Below, piece after piece: positions 18,420-26,015 of a stretch of DNA of 64,000 bases. The stretch is taken from the NCBI GenBank assembly GCA_964386785.1, contig CAYLUD010000002.1, positions 1 through 64,000 on the forward strand, read 5' to 3'. A program made the translations under genes and the position numbers. Each line of letters starts with the position of its first letter. Position 1 is the stretch's first letter. The stretch is from SZAS-3 sp964386785 (GTDB lineage: Bacteria; Chlamydiota; Chlamydiia; Chlamydiales; JAAKFR01). The notes under the pieces are model-generated. The model saw only the letters and a program-made list of their open reading frames with translations, did not search any database and was not told the origin of the DNA.

Positions 18420-19343
18420 TTATAAGGCTGCTGCCAAGGTTTCTAAATCTTTCGGCTCATTAATGGTGATGATAGGCTTACCCGGTAGGATTTTGCGATG
18501 CAACCCCGTTAGCACAGAGCCCGACCCAATCTCAATAAACACATCGGCATCACGGAGAGCCTCCATCGAAGCTGTCCATAACACAGGAGCGGTAATCTGC
18601 TTCTTTAGGGCTTTCAGAATTGCATCTTTTGTCGTATGCATTTGGCCTGTAGCATTCGATACAATCGGAACGCCTTGAGAGTGGAATGGAGCTTCGTCTA
18701 TGCGCGCTGCAACGGCCTCTTCTGCTGACTGCATCAGTCCGCTATGAAACGCCCCTTGCACTTCTAGAGGAATGACCCGTTTTGCTCCCTTTTCTTTAGC
18801 TAAAGCCGAGCCTCGTTGGATAGCATCTCTAGTACCAGATAGCACAATTTGACCTGGTGAATTAATATTAGCAGCCCAAAGTCCTTGACCAATTTCATCC
18901 ACAACTTCCAACACAACTGGTATGCTTAATCCTAATACAGCAGCCATACCACCAGGATGCTCTCGACAGGCTTTGCCCATAGACTCAGAACGAAATGTGA
19001 CAAGATCTAAGGCTGCATGCAGAGATATCCACTCTCCTGCTACTAGCGCTGTATATTCACCTAAACTGTGCCCTGCACAGGCAAATGGTTTCATACTAGG
19101 AAATTGAGAACGCAACACACTGACCATAGCAAGACTTGTAGCATAAAGCCCCGGTTGGCTATTGATAGTTAACTTTAAATCAGCTTCATCTCCTTCAAAG
19201 AGTAGTCGAGAAAGTGGTCTAGCTAACCATTCATCAACCTCCTCAAACACCTCTCGTGCAACAGCGAAGTCATCAAAAAATAACTTGCCCATCCCCACTG
19301 ATTGAGAACCTTGCCCAGGAAAAAGCCACACTATTTTTTTCAT
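18420..19343 (-). CDS. fabD: Malonyl CoA-ACP transacylase
   Basis: A 307-residue enzyme loading malonyl groups onto acyl carrier protein. It begins with the family's P-G-Q-G-S-Q (residues 9-14) and has the nucleophile Ser93 in G-H-S-L-G-E; the V-x-G-A-F-H-S block with the active-site His is further on. It overlaps fabH by four bases and precedes fabG by 12. Confidence 0.96.
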   Translation of the reverse strand: MKKIVWLFPGQGSQSVGMGKLFFDDFAVAREVFEEVDEWLARPLSRLLFEGDEADLKLTINSQPGLYATSLAMVSVLRSQFPSMKPFACAGHSLGEYTALVAGEWISLHAALDLVTFRSESMGKACREHPGGMAAVLGLSIPVVLEVVDEIGQGLWAANINSPGQIVLSGTRDAIQRGSALAKEKGAKRVIPLEVQGAFHSGLMQSAEEAVAARIDEAPFHSQGVPIVSNATGQMHTTKDAILKALKKQITAPVLWTASMEALRDADVFIEIGSGSVLTGLHRKILPGKPIITINEPKDLETLAAAL

Positions 19344-20341
19344 GTTTTATCCTCTGCCTGCTGAGTTAAGAGAACTGCCCCCCAGGTAAATCCAGCTCCA
19401 AAGGCAACAAGTAATAGATGATCCCCTTCCTTGATTTGCCCACTGGCATACAGTTCATATAAGGCAATGCCCAGTCCAGATGCAGAGGTATTTCCATATT
19501 TATGCAAGGTCTTTACCACGCATTGCGGGTCAATATTGAATCGTTTGCCCATCGCATCGATAATCCGCTCATTGGCCTGATGAGGGATGAGCCAGTTAAT
19601 AGAAGATTGTTCCAGCTCCGCCTTCTGCAAACAAGTTTTTGCTGCCTGTTCCATCCTGCGAACAGCATGTTTAAATACCTCTTGTCCTTCCATTTTGATA
19701 TAATGTTGCCGCTCGGAGACTGTGGTGGCGGAGGCGGGCAATCTAGCTCCACCAGCAGGTATGCGCAGCAGCTCAGCTACCCCCCCGTCACTGCCAAGAG
19801 AGGTTTCCCCAAGTAGCAACCCATCCCCACAATCACTAACCCAGGCAGCTGCTGCCCCATCTCCAAATAAGACACAAGTGGCACGGTCTTGATAATCAAC
19901 TATAGAAGATAATTTTTCCGTCGCGACTACTAAAATATTGTGATAAAGACCCGACGCAATATAAGCCTTCGCTATTTCCAATCCATATAAGAATCCAGTA
20001 CATGCCGCTTGAATATCTAGAGCTGGGATTGAGGGAGCATCTAATAAATGCTGAATCAACGCGGCCGTGCTAGGAAAGATATAATCTGGTGTTGAGGTTG
20101 CTACGATAATCAGATCCAGTTGTTCTATAGATCTTCCAGATCGTTTCAGAGCTTCGCGTGCTGCCGCAGCTCCCATTGTAGATGGAAATTCATCCTGAGC
20201 CGCAATACGGCGCTCCCGAATCCCCGTGCGCGAAACGATCCACTCATCACTCGTCTCAACGATCTGCTCTAATTCTGCATTAGCTAAGGTGCGTTCAGGT
20301 AGCCAAGCTCCTAAGCCAACAATTCGCGCCTTGTTTTTCAT
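19340..20341 (-). CDS. fabH: 3-oxoacyl-[ACP] synthase III
   Basis: A 333-residue condensing enzyme that starts fatty acid synthesis from an acyl-CoA primer and malonyl-ACP. The catalytic triad is visible: Cys114 in A-A-C-T-G-F, His in I-P-H-Q-A-N and Asn in G-N-T-S-A-S. It is the first gene of the fabH-fabD-fabG unit and is divergent from recR. Confidence 0.96.
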   Translation of the reverse strand: MKNKARIVGLGAWLPERTLANAELEQIVETSDEWIVSRTGIRERRIAAQDEFPSTMGAAAAREALKRSGRSIEQLDLIIVATSTPDYIFPSTAALIQHLLDAPSIPALDIQAACTGFLYGLEIAKAYIASGLYHNILVVATEKLSSIVDYQDRATCVLFGDGAAAAWVSDCGDGLLLGETSLGSDGGVAELLRIPAGGARLPASATTVSERQHYIKMEGQEVFKHAVRRMEQAAKTCLQKAELEQSSINWLIPHQANERIIDAMGKRFNIDPQCVVKTLHKYGNTSASGLGIALYELYASGQIKEGDHLLLVAFGAGFTWGAVLLTQQAEDKT

Positions 20342-20444
20342 AACAAGAAGGTTATCAGAGAGATTTTTTATCAGCAGCTATAAAATATATTTCACCTAGG
20401 ATTCTAGATTGCGAGAAAGGGAATAAGAATGCCAACATACCATT

Positions 20445-21047
20445 ATGTCTTCCAAATACCCCACCCATCTATCGAAGTTGATATCGCTCTTTCAACGCCT
20501 TCCTGGAGTCGGAAGAAAATCAGCAGAGCGTATTGTGTTTCATCTTTTGGAATCCTCACCAGAATCCTTAGCCCAGCTGTCCCAATCAATCCAGGACATG
20601 CACGCACACGTCTACACCTGTCAATCTTGTGGTGCGATTTCAGATCTACTTACCTGTTCTATTTGTTCTGACTCTTCCCGTCAGCGGCACCTTCTTTGTG
20701 TCGTTGCTCATGCTAAAGAAATATTTCTTATTGAATCGACAAAACAATACCGCGGTTTATATTATGTTTTGGGCAACGTCATTTCTCCTATGCGAAGTCA
20801 ATCCCTAGCAGATGACTGCATACAGAAATTAAAGCACCGCATTGATGAATTCGGGATAGAAGAAGTCATCCTTGCCTTAGATGCTACAGTAGAAGGCGAA
20901 GCTACCGCCCTCTTTTTGAAGAAACAATTACACGACCTTCCCCTATTTATTTCTAGGCTCGCTTGTGGGGTCCCCATTGGCAGTTCATTTGATTTTATCG
21001 ATGGTGGCACATTGTCCTATGCGATTGGAGGGCGTAGCAGATTTTAA
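20445..21047 (+). CDS. recR: Recombination mediator protein RecR
   Basis: A 200-residue protein acting with RecO (and RecF) to load RecA on gapped DNA. It has the helix-hairpin-helix L-P-G-V-G-R-K-S-A near residue 20, a four-cysteine zinc site (Cys59, Cys62, Cys71, Cys74) and a Toprim domain. I see no Shine-Dalgarno at the ATG. Located between fabH and bamA as CT240. Confidence 0.95.
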   Translation: MSSKYPTHLSKLISLFQRLPGVGRKSAERIVFHLLESSPESLAQLSQSIQDMHAHVYTCQSCGAISDLLTCSICSDSSRQRHLLCVVAHAKEIFLIESTKQYRGLYYVLGNVISPMRSQSLADDCIQKLKHRIDEFGIEEVILALDATVEGEATALFLKKQLHDLPLFISRLACGVPIGSSFDFIDGGTLSYAIGGRSRF

Positions 21048-21152
21048 AACCTGCGAAAGGGTTGCATACACCAGCTGTTTGTATCCATACCCCTCGTCGA
21101 ATCTAATTTATGCTCTTGTCTAAAACAAGGCTCTTTCCATAGAATCGGACGC

Positions 21153-23501
21153 ATGCATCGTATTTTTTTTCTATTTTGCTTTCTATTTACTTCCTTTTTA
21201 TTTGCTGATATTTACGACACGAAAATTGTTTCGTCCATCGATTTTATTCCATGCAATGCTCATGCTGGTCAATCTTTTGATCGCAAATCGACGCAGGCAA
21301 AATTATTGACTAAAGTCGGGGTTCCTTTTTCTCAAGACGACTTTGACCGGGATTTGAAGTGTCTTAGCGAAGAATTTTCTGTTGTGGAACCCATTCTTGA
21401 TGCAGATCCTAACGGGGTAGCTATTGTTCTGAGGTTATGGTTTAAACCTGTCATTCGAGATGTGGTCTTCTGTGGCAATAACCATGTCGCAACAAAAAAA
21501 CTAAAAAAAGAATTAGAAATTTCTTCAGGGGCTACATACGATCAAGAAGGATTTCTCGAGGATTTCAATAAGTTGCGCCGTTTATATGTTAAGAAGGGAT
21601 ATTTTGAATCGCAACTCAGTTATTCTGTAGAGCATCATCCTGACTGCAATGAAGTTACTATCCATGTGGAAATTTTCGAAGGATTGGCTGGAAAAATCAA
21701 TACGATTCACTTTTGTGGCGTTTCCCAGCAAGAAGAGTCCGATTTGAGAGAACTCATGATCTCAAAACCCTATAACTTCTTATTGAGTTGGTACATTGGT
21801 GGGGGCATTTATCATCCTGAAATGATTGAGCATGATCAAATGCAAGTTATCAATTTTTTCCAAAACTTGGGTTATGCCGATGCCATCGCTACGATTTCCT
21901 ACGAACGAGATGATCACAATCGTTTAGCTCTTCAAGTCACTGTAGATCGAGGTGAGCTTTATACTATTGGTCACATGGCAATGCAGGGAAATACATTATT
22001 TTCCAATGCATGCTTATGGGATCAATTCCGATTTGGGCGTGGCAGCGTATTTTCGCCAGAATCCATTCGTCAAACAGTACAAAACATTACCGACTTGTAT
22101 GGATCTAACGGATACGTCGACGCATCTGTCGATATGCAACTCTCTCTTCGAGACGCAGAACCAGTCTATGATGTCTGCCTCGTTATAGAAGAAGGGGCGC
22201 AGTATCAAGTTGGTTTGATCAAAGTTTTTGGCAACGAATGCACTCGAACCGGCCTGATTCTGCATGAAAATTTGTTATGTCCAGGTGCTGTGTTTGACAC
22301 TCGAAAATTAGAAGGCACAGAAACGCGACTAGCCAATACAGGGTATTTTAAGTCTGTCAACGTCTATGCAGTGAAATCTCAATATGAGGACCCCTTCTGC
22401 CCATCTCAATTCCGTGATGTATATGTGGAATTAGAAGAAGCTGATACTGGAAATGTAGGGTTATTCTTTGGATTTAGTTCTATTGAGCGTCTTTTTGGCG
22501 GTGTGGAAGTTTCAGAAATGAACTTTAATCTGGCTGGATTAGGCAGACTCATGGCAGATGGACCTGGAGCTATGAGAGGGGCTGGCGAATATGCTCATTT
22601 CAAAGTCAATGTCGGGGATCGTCAAACGACATACTTGGCTCAGTGGACTAAGCCATATTTTCTAGATACCCCTTGGATTGTTGGGGTAGATCTCGAAAAG
22701 AGCAACAATCGGGTTCTCTCCCGGGCGTATGAAATTAAAACATACGGGGGATCCTGCCACGCCACCTACATTAAGAATGCGTTTCTTAAGTATAATTTCT
22801 ATTATCGAGCGGACCATACCAGCACTGCTGTAAAAGGCAATCAATCTGCTTTATTAGAAACTGAAGGAGCGGAGTCTGGTTTGATTTCCGCAGTTGGTCT
22901 CAATCTGATCTACGACTCAACGAACAGTGCCCGTAAGCCTACGAATGGTTTTCGTTCGCGATTTGTATATGAGCTAGCCGGATTGGGAGGCAATTTTAGC
23001 TTTATGAAGTTCGCCTATCTGAATAGCTACTATTATCCTTTTTCTAAGAGAGGGACATTTAAATTACGTGCTGACCTACAATTTTTACACACCTATCGCA
23101 CAACTACACCCGATGACCTTCCTCTAGGCGAACGTTTCTTCTTAGGTGGTGAGACTACTGTTCGAGGCTATAAGCCCTTTGTAATTGGTCCATTATATGG
23201 AAACCTAGAGCCTCGCGGGGGGGTCTCTTCGATTCTTGTTACAGAAGAATATCAACATAATCTCCTCAAAGCTCCCTGTTTGGATGGCTTTGTTTTCTTG
23301 GATGCCGGTATGATTACCATGAGCGAATTTACCCTCACGAATTATGCCGCAGCAGTCGGTCTAGGCATTCGAGTAGAGGCTATGAAAAATGTGCCCATGA
23401 TGTTAGGAGTTGGTTGGCCGATACATCCTGGTGTGCGTGCTAATGGTGAAAAAATCGATAACGCCCAGAGATTTTTCTTCTCAATGGGAGGAACTTTCTG
23501 A
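21153..23501 (+). CDS. bamA: Outer membrane protein assembly factor BamA (Omp85)
   Basis: A 782-residue precursor. Residues 1-18 are a clear Sec signal peptide. Several POTRA repeats follow to about residue 420, then the C-terminal 16-strand beta-barrel with the lid-lock motif V-R-G-Y and a terminal aromatic strand ending in Phe. It inserts beta-barrel proteins into the outer membrane. The next gene encodes the periplasmic chaperone Skp. Matches CT241. Confidence 0.96.
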   Translation: MHRIFFLFCFLFTSFLFADIYDTKIVSSIDFIPCNAHAGQSFDRKSTQAKLLTKVGVPFSQDDFDRDLKCLSEEFSVVEPILDADPNGVAIVLRLWFKPVIRDVVFCGNNHVATKKLKKELEISSGATYDQEGFLEDFNKLRRLYVKKGYFESQLSYSVEHHPDCNEVTIHVEIFEGLAGKINTIHFCGVSQQEESDLRELMISKPYNFLLSWYIGGGIYHPEMIEHDQMQVINFFQNLGYADAIATISYERDDHNRLALQVTVDRGELYTIGHMAMQGNTLFSNACLWDQFRFGRGSVFSPESIRQTVQNITDLYGSNGYVDASVDMQLSLRDAEPVYDVCLVIEEGAQYQVGLIKVFGNECTRTGLILHENLLCPGAVFDTRKLEGTETRLANTGYFKSVNVYAVKSQYEDPFCPSQFRDVYVELEEADTGNVGLFFGFSSIERLFGGVEVSEMNFNLAGLGRLMADGPGAMRGAGEYAHFKVNVGDRQTTYLAQWTKPYFLDTPWIVGVDLEKSNNRVLSRAYEIKTYGGSCHATYIKNAFLKYNFYYRADHTSTAVKGNQSALLETEGAESGLISAVGLNLIYDSTNSARKPTNGFRSRFVYELAGLGGNFSFMKFAYLNSYYYPFSKRGTFKLRADLQFLHTYRTTTPDDLPLGERFFLGGETTVRGYKPFVIGPLYGNLEPRGGVSSILVTEEYQHNLLKAPCLDGFVFLDAGMITMSEFTLTNYAAAVGLGIRVEAMKNVPMMLGVGWPIHPGVRANGEKIDNAQRFFFSMGGTF

Positions 23502-23532
23502 TATACCCACTTGTCTATTGTAAGGAGTCTGT

Positions 23533-24093
23533 ATGAAAAAATTATATGGTTTAGTGATATGTGTTCTTGTCTTAGTCTCAGGCTCTGCAGATGCAAAGGA
23601 GTTTAAATGTGGTTACGTAAATTTTCAAATGTGCCTTGAGCAATCCAAGCCAGGAAAAACAGAGCGGCAAAATTTTGAATCACTAAAAAACCAAATGCAA
23701 CAAACTTTGGAAGCAACGAGTGCAGAATTAGAAAGTCTTGCAAAGCAAATTCAAGACCCTAATTACTTAGATTCTTTATCTCCCACAGCAGAGGATGAAT
23801 TACGCGAAAAATTTTCGCAATTAAGCCAGGAATTTTCTCGTTATCAATCCCAGTACTATCAATTATTGAATCAAGCTAACTATAAAATGTTTCAGTCTCT
23901 TCATCAGAAAGTTTCTGCCGCAGCAGATCATGTGCGAGAAAAAGATGACTTAGCCTTTATCCTAAATGAAGAATCTACCTTTTCCGTATCTCCTTCCCTA
24001 GACGTCACCTCTAAAGTGGTTGTTGAAATGGATCGATTATATGACCTAGAACACACTGAGGAATCTACTAGTCAGAAAAAAGGAAAAGCCTAA
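23533..24093 (+). CDS. skp: Periplasmic chaperone Skp/OmpH
   Basis: A 186-residue precursor with a signal peptide (residues 1-21, ending A-D-A) and a long coiled-coil, Gln/Glu-rich middle typical of the jellyfish-shaped Skp trimer. It carries unfolded outer membrane proteins to BamA. An AAGGAG Shine-Dalgarno precedes the ATG. lpxD begins two bases after the stop. Matches CT242. Confidence 0.9.
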   Translation: MKKLYGLVICVLVLVSGSADAKEFKCGYVNFQMCLEQSKPGKTERQNFESLKNQMQQTLEATSAELESLAKQIQDPNYLDSLSPTAEDELREKFSQLSQEFSRYQSQYYQLLNQANYKMFQSLHQKVSAAADHVREKDDLAFILNEESTFSVSPSLDVTSKVVVEMDRLYDLEHTEESTSQKKGKA

Positions 24094-24094
24094 C

Positions 24095-25150
24095 ATGGTT
24101 AAACTGAGCGAAGTGGAGCGTTTATTAGGAGGAACTCTTATCGGAGATCCAAACTATGAGATTTCCGGGGTTGCTGACTTATTGACAGCTCAGCCTTACC
24201 AAGCAACATTTCTTGACAATCCTCGTTATAGGAAGTTAGTTGCATCTACGCGCGCAGGCCTTGTACTCATACATCCCTCGGCAAAAATTAGCTCTGGGGA
24301 TGGAAAGAACTGGTTGCTCACGCCTACTCCATCTTGTTCTTTTCAGAAGCTAATAGAGTTATTCCAGCCTCTCCATCCATCCACTTGCCAAGGCATTCAT
24401 CCAACTGCCATAATCGATCCTTCCGCCACTCTAGAAAGTGAAGTCACCGTCGGACCTTATTGCACGATTGGAGCAAATGTCGTTATTAGAGCTCGTTGTC
24501 ATATTGAAGCTGGGTGTCATATCGGTGCGGATGTCACCATAGGTATGGATAGTCATATCCATGCACGAGTGGTTATCGAATCCCGATCGAAGATTGGGGA
24601 TCGGGTGATCATTCAACCAGGTGCTGTAATTGGATCGACTGGATTTGGATATCATACGAACAGTGAGGGTGAACATAAGGCCTATGCTCACCTAGGCTAT
24701 GTGATTCTAGAAGATGATGTGGAAATTGGAGCCAATACGACGATTGACCGAGGGCGTTTTGATGCTACCATCATTGGCAAAGGGACGAAGATTGATAATT
24801 TAGTCCAAATTGGACATCAAGTACGCCTAGGCAAACATAATCTGATCGTTGCTCAGGTTGGGATAGCTGGATCTACATCTACTGGGAACCATGTGGTTAT
24901 GGGTGGACAGGTTGGTGTAGCAGGCCATCTCCATATTGGAGATCGGGTAATCATCGCTGCTTGTTCTGGAGTCAGTAAATCTCTTAATGAACCTGATGTG
25001 TACTATGGATCTCCAGCCATGCCTAGCGCAGCATTCAAGCGTTTATTGTTTTCTCAAAGAAAGCTACCCAAACTATTGCAAAAGATGAATCCAAAAAAAG
25101 AGGAAGAGGAAGAAGACGATTCCTCCCTATCCTCTTGTCTTCCTGAATAA
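24095..25150 (+). CDS. lpxD: UDP-3-O-acylglucosamine N-acyltransferase
   Basis: A 351-residue enzyme for the third step of lipid A synthesis. After an N-terminal uridine-binding domain, hexapeptide repeats (I-G-A, V-x-I-G) form a left-handed beta-helix from about residue 95 to 310. The catalytic His sits in L-V-Q-I-G-H-Q. An acidic Glu/Asp tail closes the protein. Last gene of bamA-skp-lpxD. Confidence 0.96.
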   Translation: MVKLSEVERLLGGTLIGDPNYEISGVADLLTAQPYQATFLDNPRYRKLVASTRAGLVLIHPSAKISSGDGKNWLLTPTPSCSFQKLIELFQPLHPSTCQGIHPTAIIDPSATLESEVTVGPYCTIGANVVIRARCHIEAGCHIGADVTIGMDSHIHARVVIESRSKIGDRVIIQPGAVIGSTGFGYHTNSEGEHKAYAHLGYVILEDDVEIGANTTIDRGRFDATIIGKGTKIDNLVQIGHQVRLGKHNLIVAQVGIAGSTSTGNHVVMGGQVGVAGHLHIGDRVIIAACSGVSKSLNEPDVYYGSPAMPSAAFKRLLFSQRKLPKLLQKMNPKKEEEEEDDSSLSSCLPE

Positions 25151-25182
25151 CGCAGGAGATTCATTTCTCTGTCTGTAAGCGC

Positions 25183-25206
25183 AGGGCCTTCTTATCAGAA
25201 GGCCCT
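25183..25206 (+). terminator. Hairpin after lpxD
   Basis: A perfect 10-bp stem (AGGGCCTTCT with AGAAGGCCCT) closes a four-base TATC loop 33 bases after lpxD. No T-run follows (ATATATG), so it may act as an RNA 3'-end stabiliser or weak terminator. Confidence 0.6.
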
Positions 25207-25239
25207 ATATATGAAAATACCCGATGACTAGCTAAGACA

Positions 25240-25288
25240 ACGCCGCTTTGACATAAGAAGTCATGATGCAAGCTTTGCGGATGCAAAC
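25240..25288. repeat. Dispersed 49-base repeat, copy 1
   Basis: 41 of 49 bases match positions 56168-56216 in the same orientation. It contains TTTGACATAAGAA and ends GGATGCAAAC. It lies downstream of an Inc-like gene, as does copy 2. No gene is assigned to it. Confidence 0.7.
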
Positions 25289-25413
25289 GCAAAATAGTTC
25301 GGTAATTTTTGATTCGTCCATATCTAGAGCCCTTTGGGATCTTGTTTTTTTTTGCAAAACAAAAATTTTATTCCAAAAGGTGCTCTTTTTCAAGAAATTA
25401 GCATTCTCTTACG

Positions 25414-25809
25414 TCAAACAACTAGCGTACATCCACCCTTCGTTACTAGGAAGGGCAACACTACAGCAGCAACTGGTGTAGTAACAAGGATGATTGTTTG
25501 GTAGGCTACTGCTTCGCCTACTTCTTTTAGTGTCGATTGGCTCGTCCCTAGCTTATAGGGACATATCAATTGGATCAATCCAGTCACTCCAAATGCTGCT
25601 CCGATGTATATGACAAACCCCCCTAAATTGGGAGCACGCTGGAGGAAAGATAGCCCATGGGTAATCGACAAGTAACTCAAATAGCCGCTGAGTGCAGCCA
25701 GAATCATGGAAGCCAATACATACAACGCAAGATTTTTATACCCACACATTTTAGTTACTTCGTTACCGGCTTGGGAATTTCCCTGAGAGGAAGACGTTCG
25801 GTGGACCAT
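25414..25809 (-). CDS. Inc-like membrane protein, hypothetical
   Basis: A 131-residue protein with three hydrophobic segments (about 27-48, 62-83, 104-123) and no signal peptide. Met21 is an alternative start. Hydrophobic hairpins in a small protein with a polar N-terminal tail are typical of chlamydial inclusion membrane (Inc) proteins, which leave through the T3SS. The three-segment layout fits less well than a strict bilobed Inc. No sequence family recognised. Confidence 0.55.
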   Translation of the reverse strand: MVHRTSSSQGNSQAGNEVTKMCGYKNLALYVLASMILAALSGYLSYLSITHGLSFLQRAPNLGGFVIYIGAAFGVTGLIQLICPYKLGTSQSTLKEVGEAVAYQTIILVTTPVAAVVLPFLVTKGGCTLVV

Positions 25810-26015
25810 ATCTAAAACCTTATTTTTTATTTAATGGGAATGAATTCTATTCAGGATATGATAGAATAAAAATAGTTTTTTTTGCCAGCACGACGTGGGC
25901 TCTAGTTAATCATTTTTATTAAAAAGATTTTAACTTAAAAAAACACGTTGATTTCAATCAATTAACGGTTCATCATTCTCTTTTTTTCAAATTAAAAATC
26001 TGTTTCAAATTCTAT
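25810..26015. promoter_or_regulatory. AT-rich divergent spacer
   Basis: About 200 very AT-rich bases between the Inc-like gene (minus) and the 810-residue gene (plus). It must hold both promoters. It contains AATGAATTCTAT, also found upstream of the Inc-like gene at 55282. No clear Shine-Dalgarno is seen before either start. Confidence 0.4.

Noticed and set aside
25263..25481. Small plus-strand frame after lpxD
   Set aside because: It begins in the dispersed repeat, overlaps the Inc-like gene on the other strand and has no protein-like pattern.
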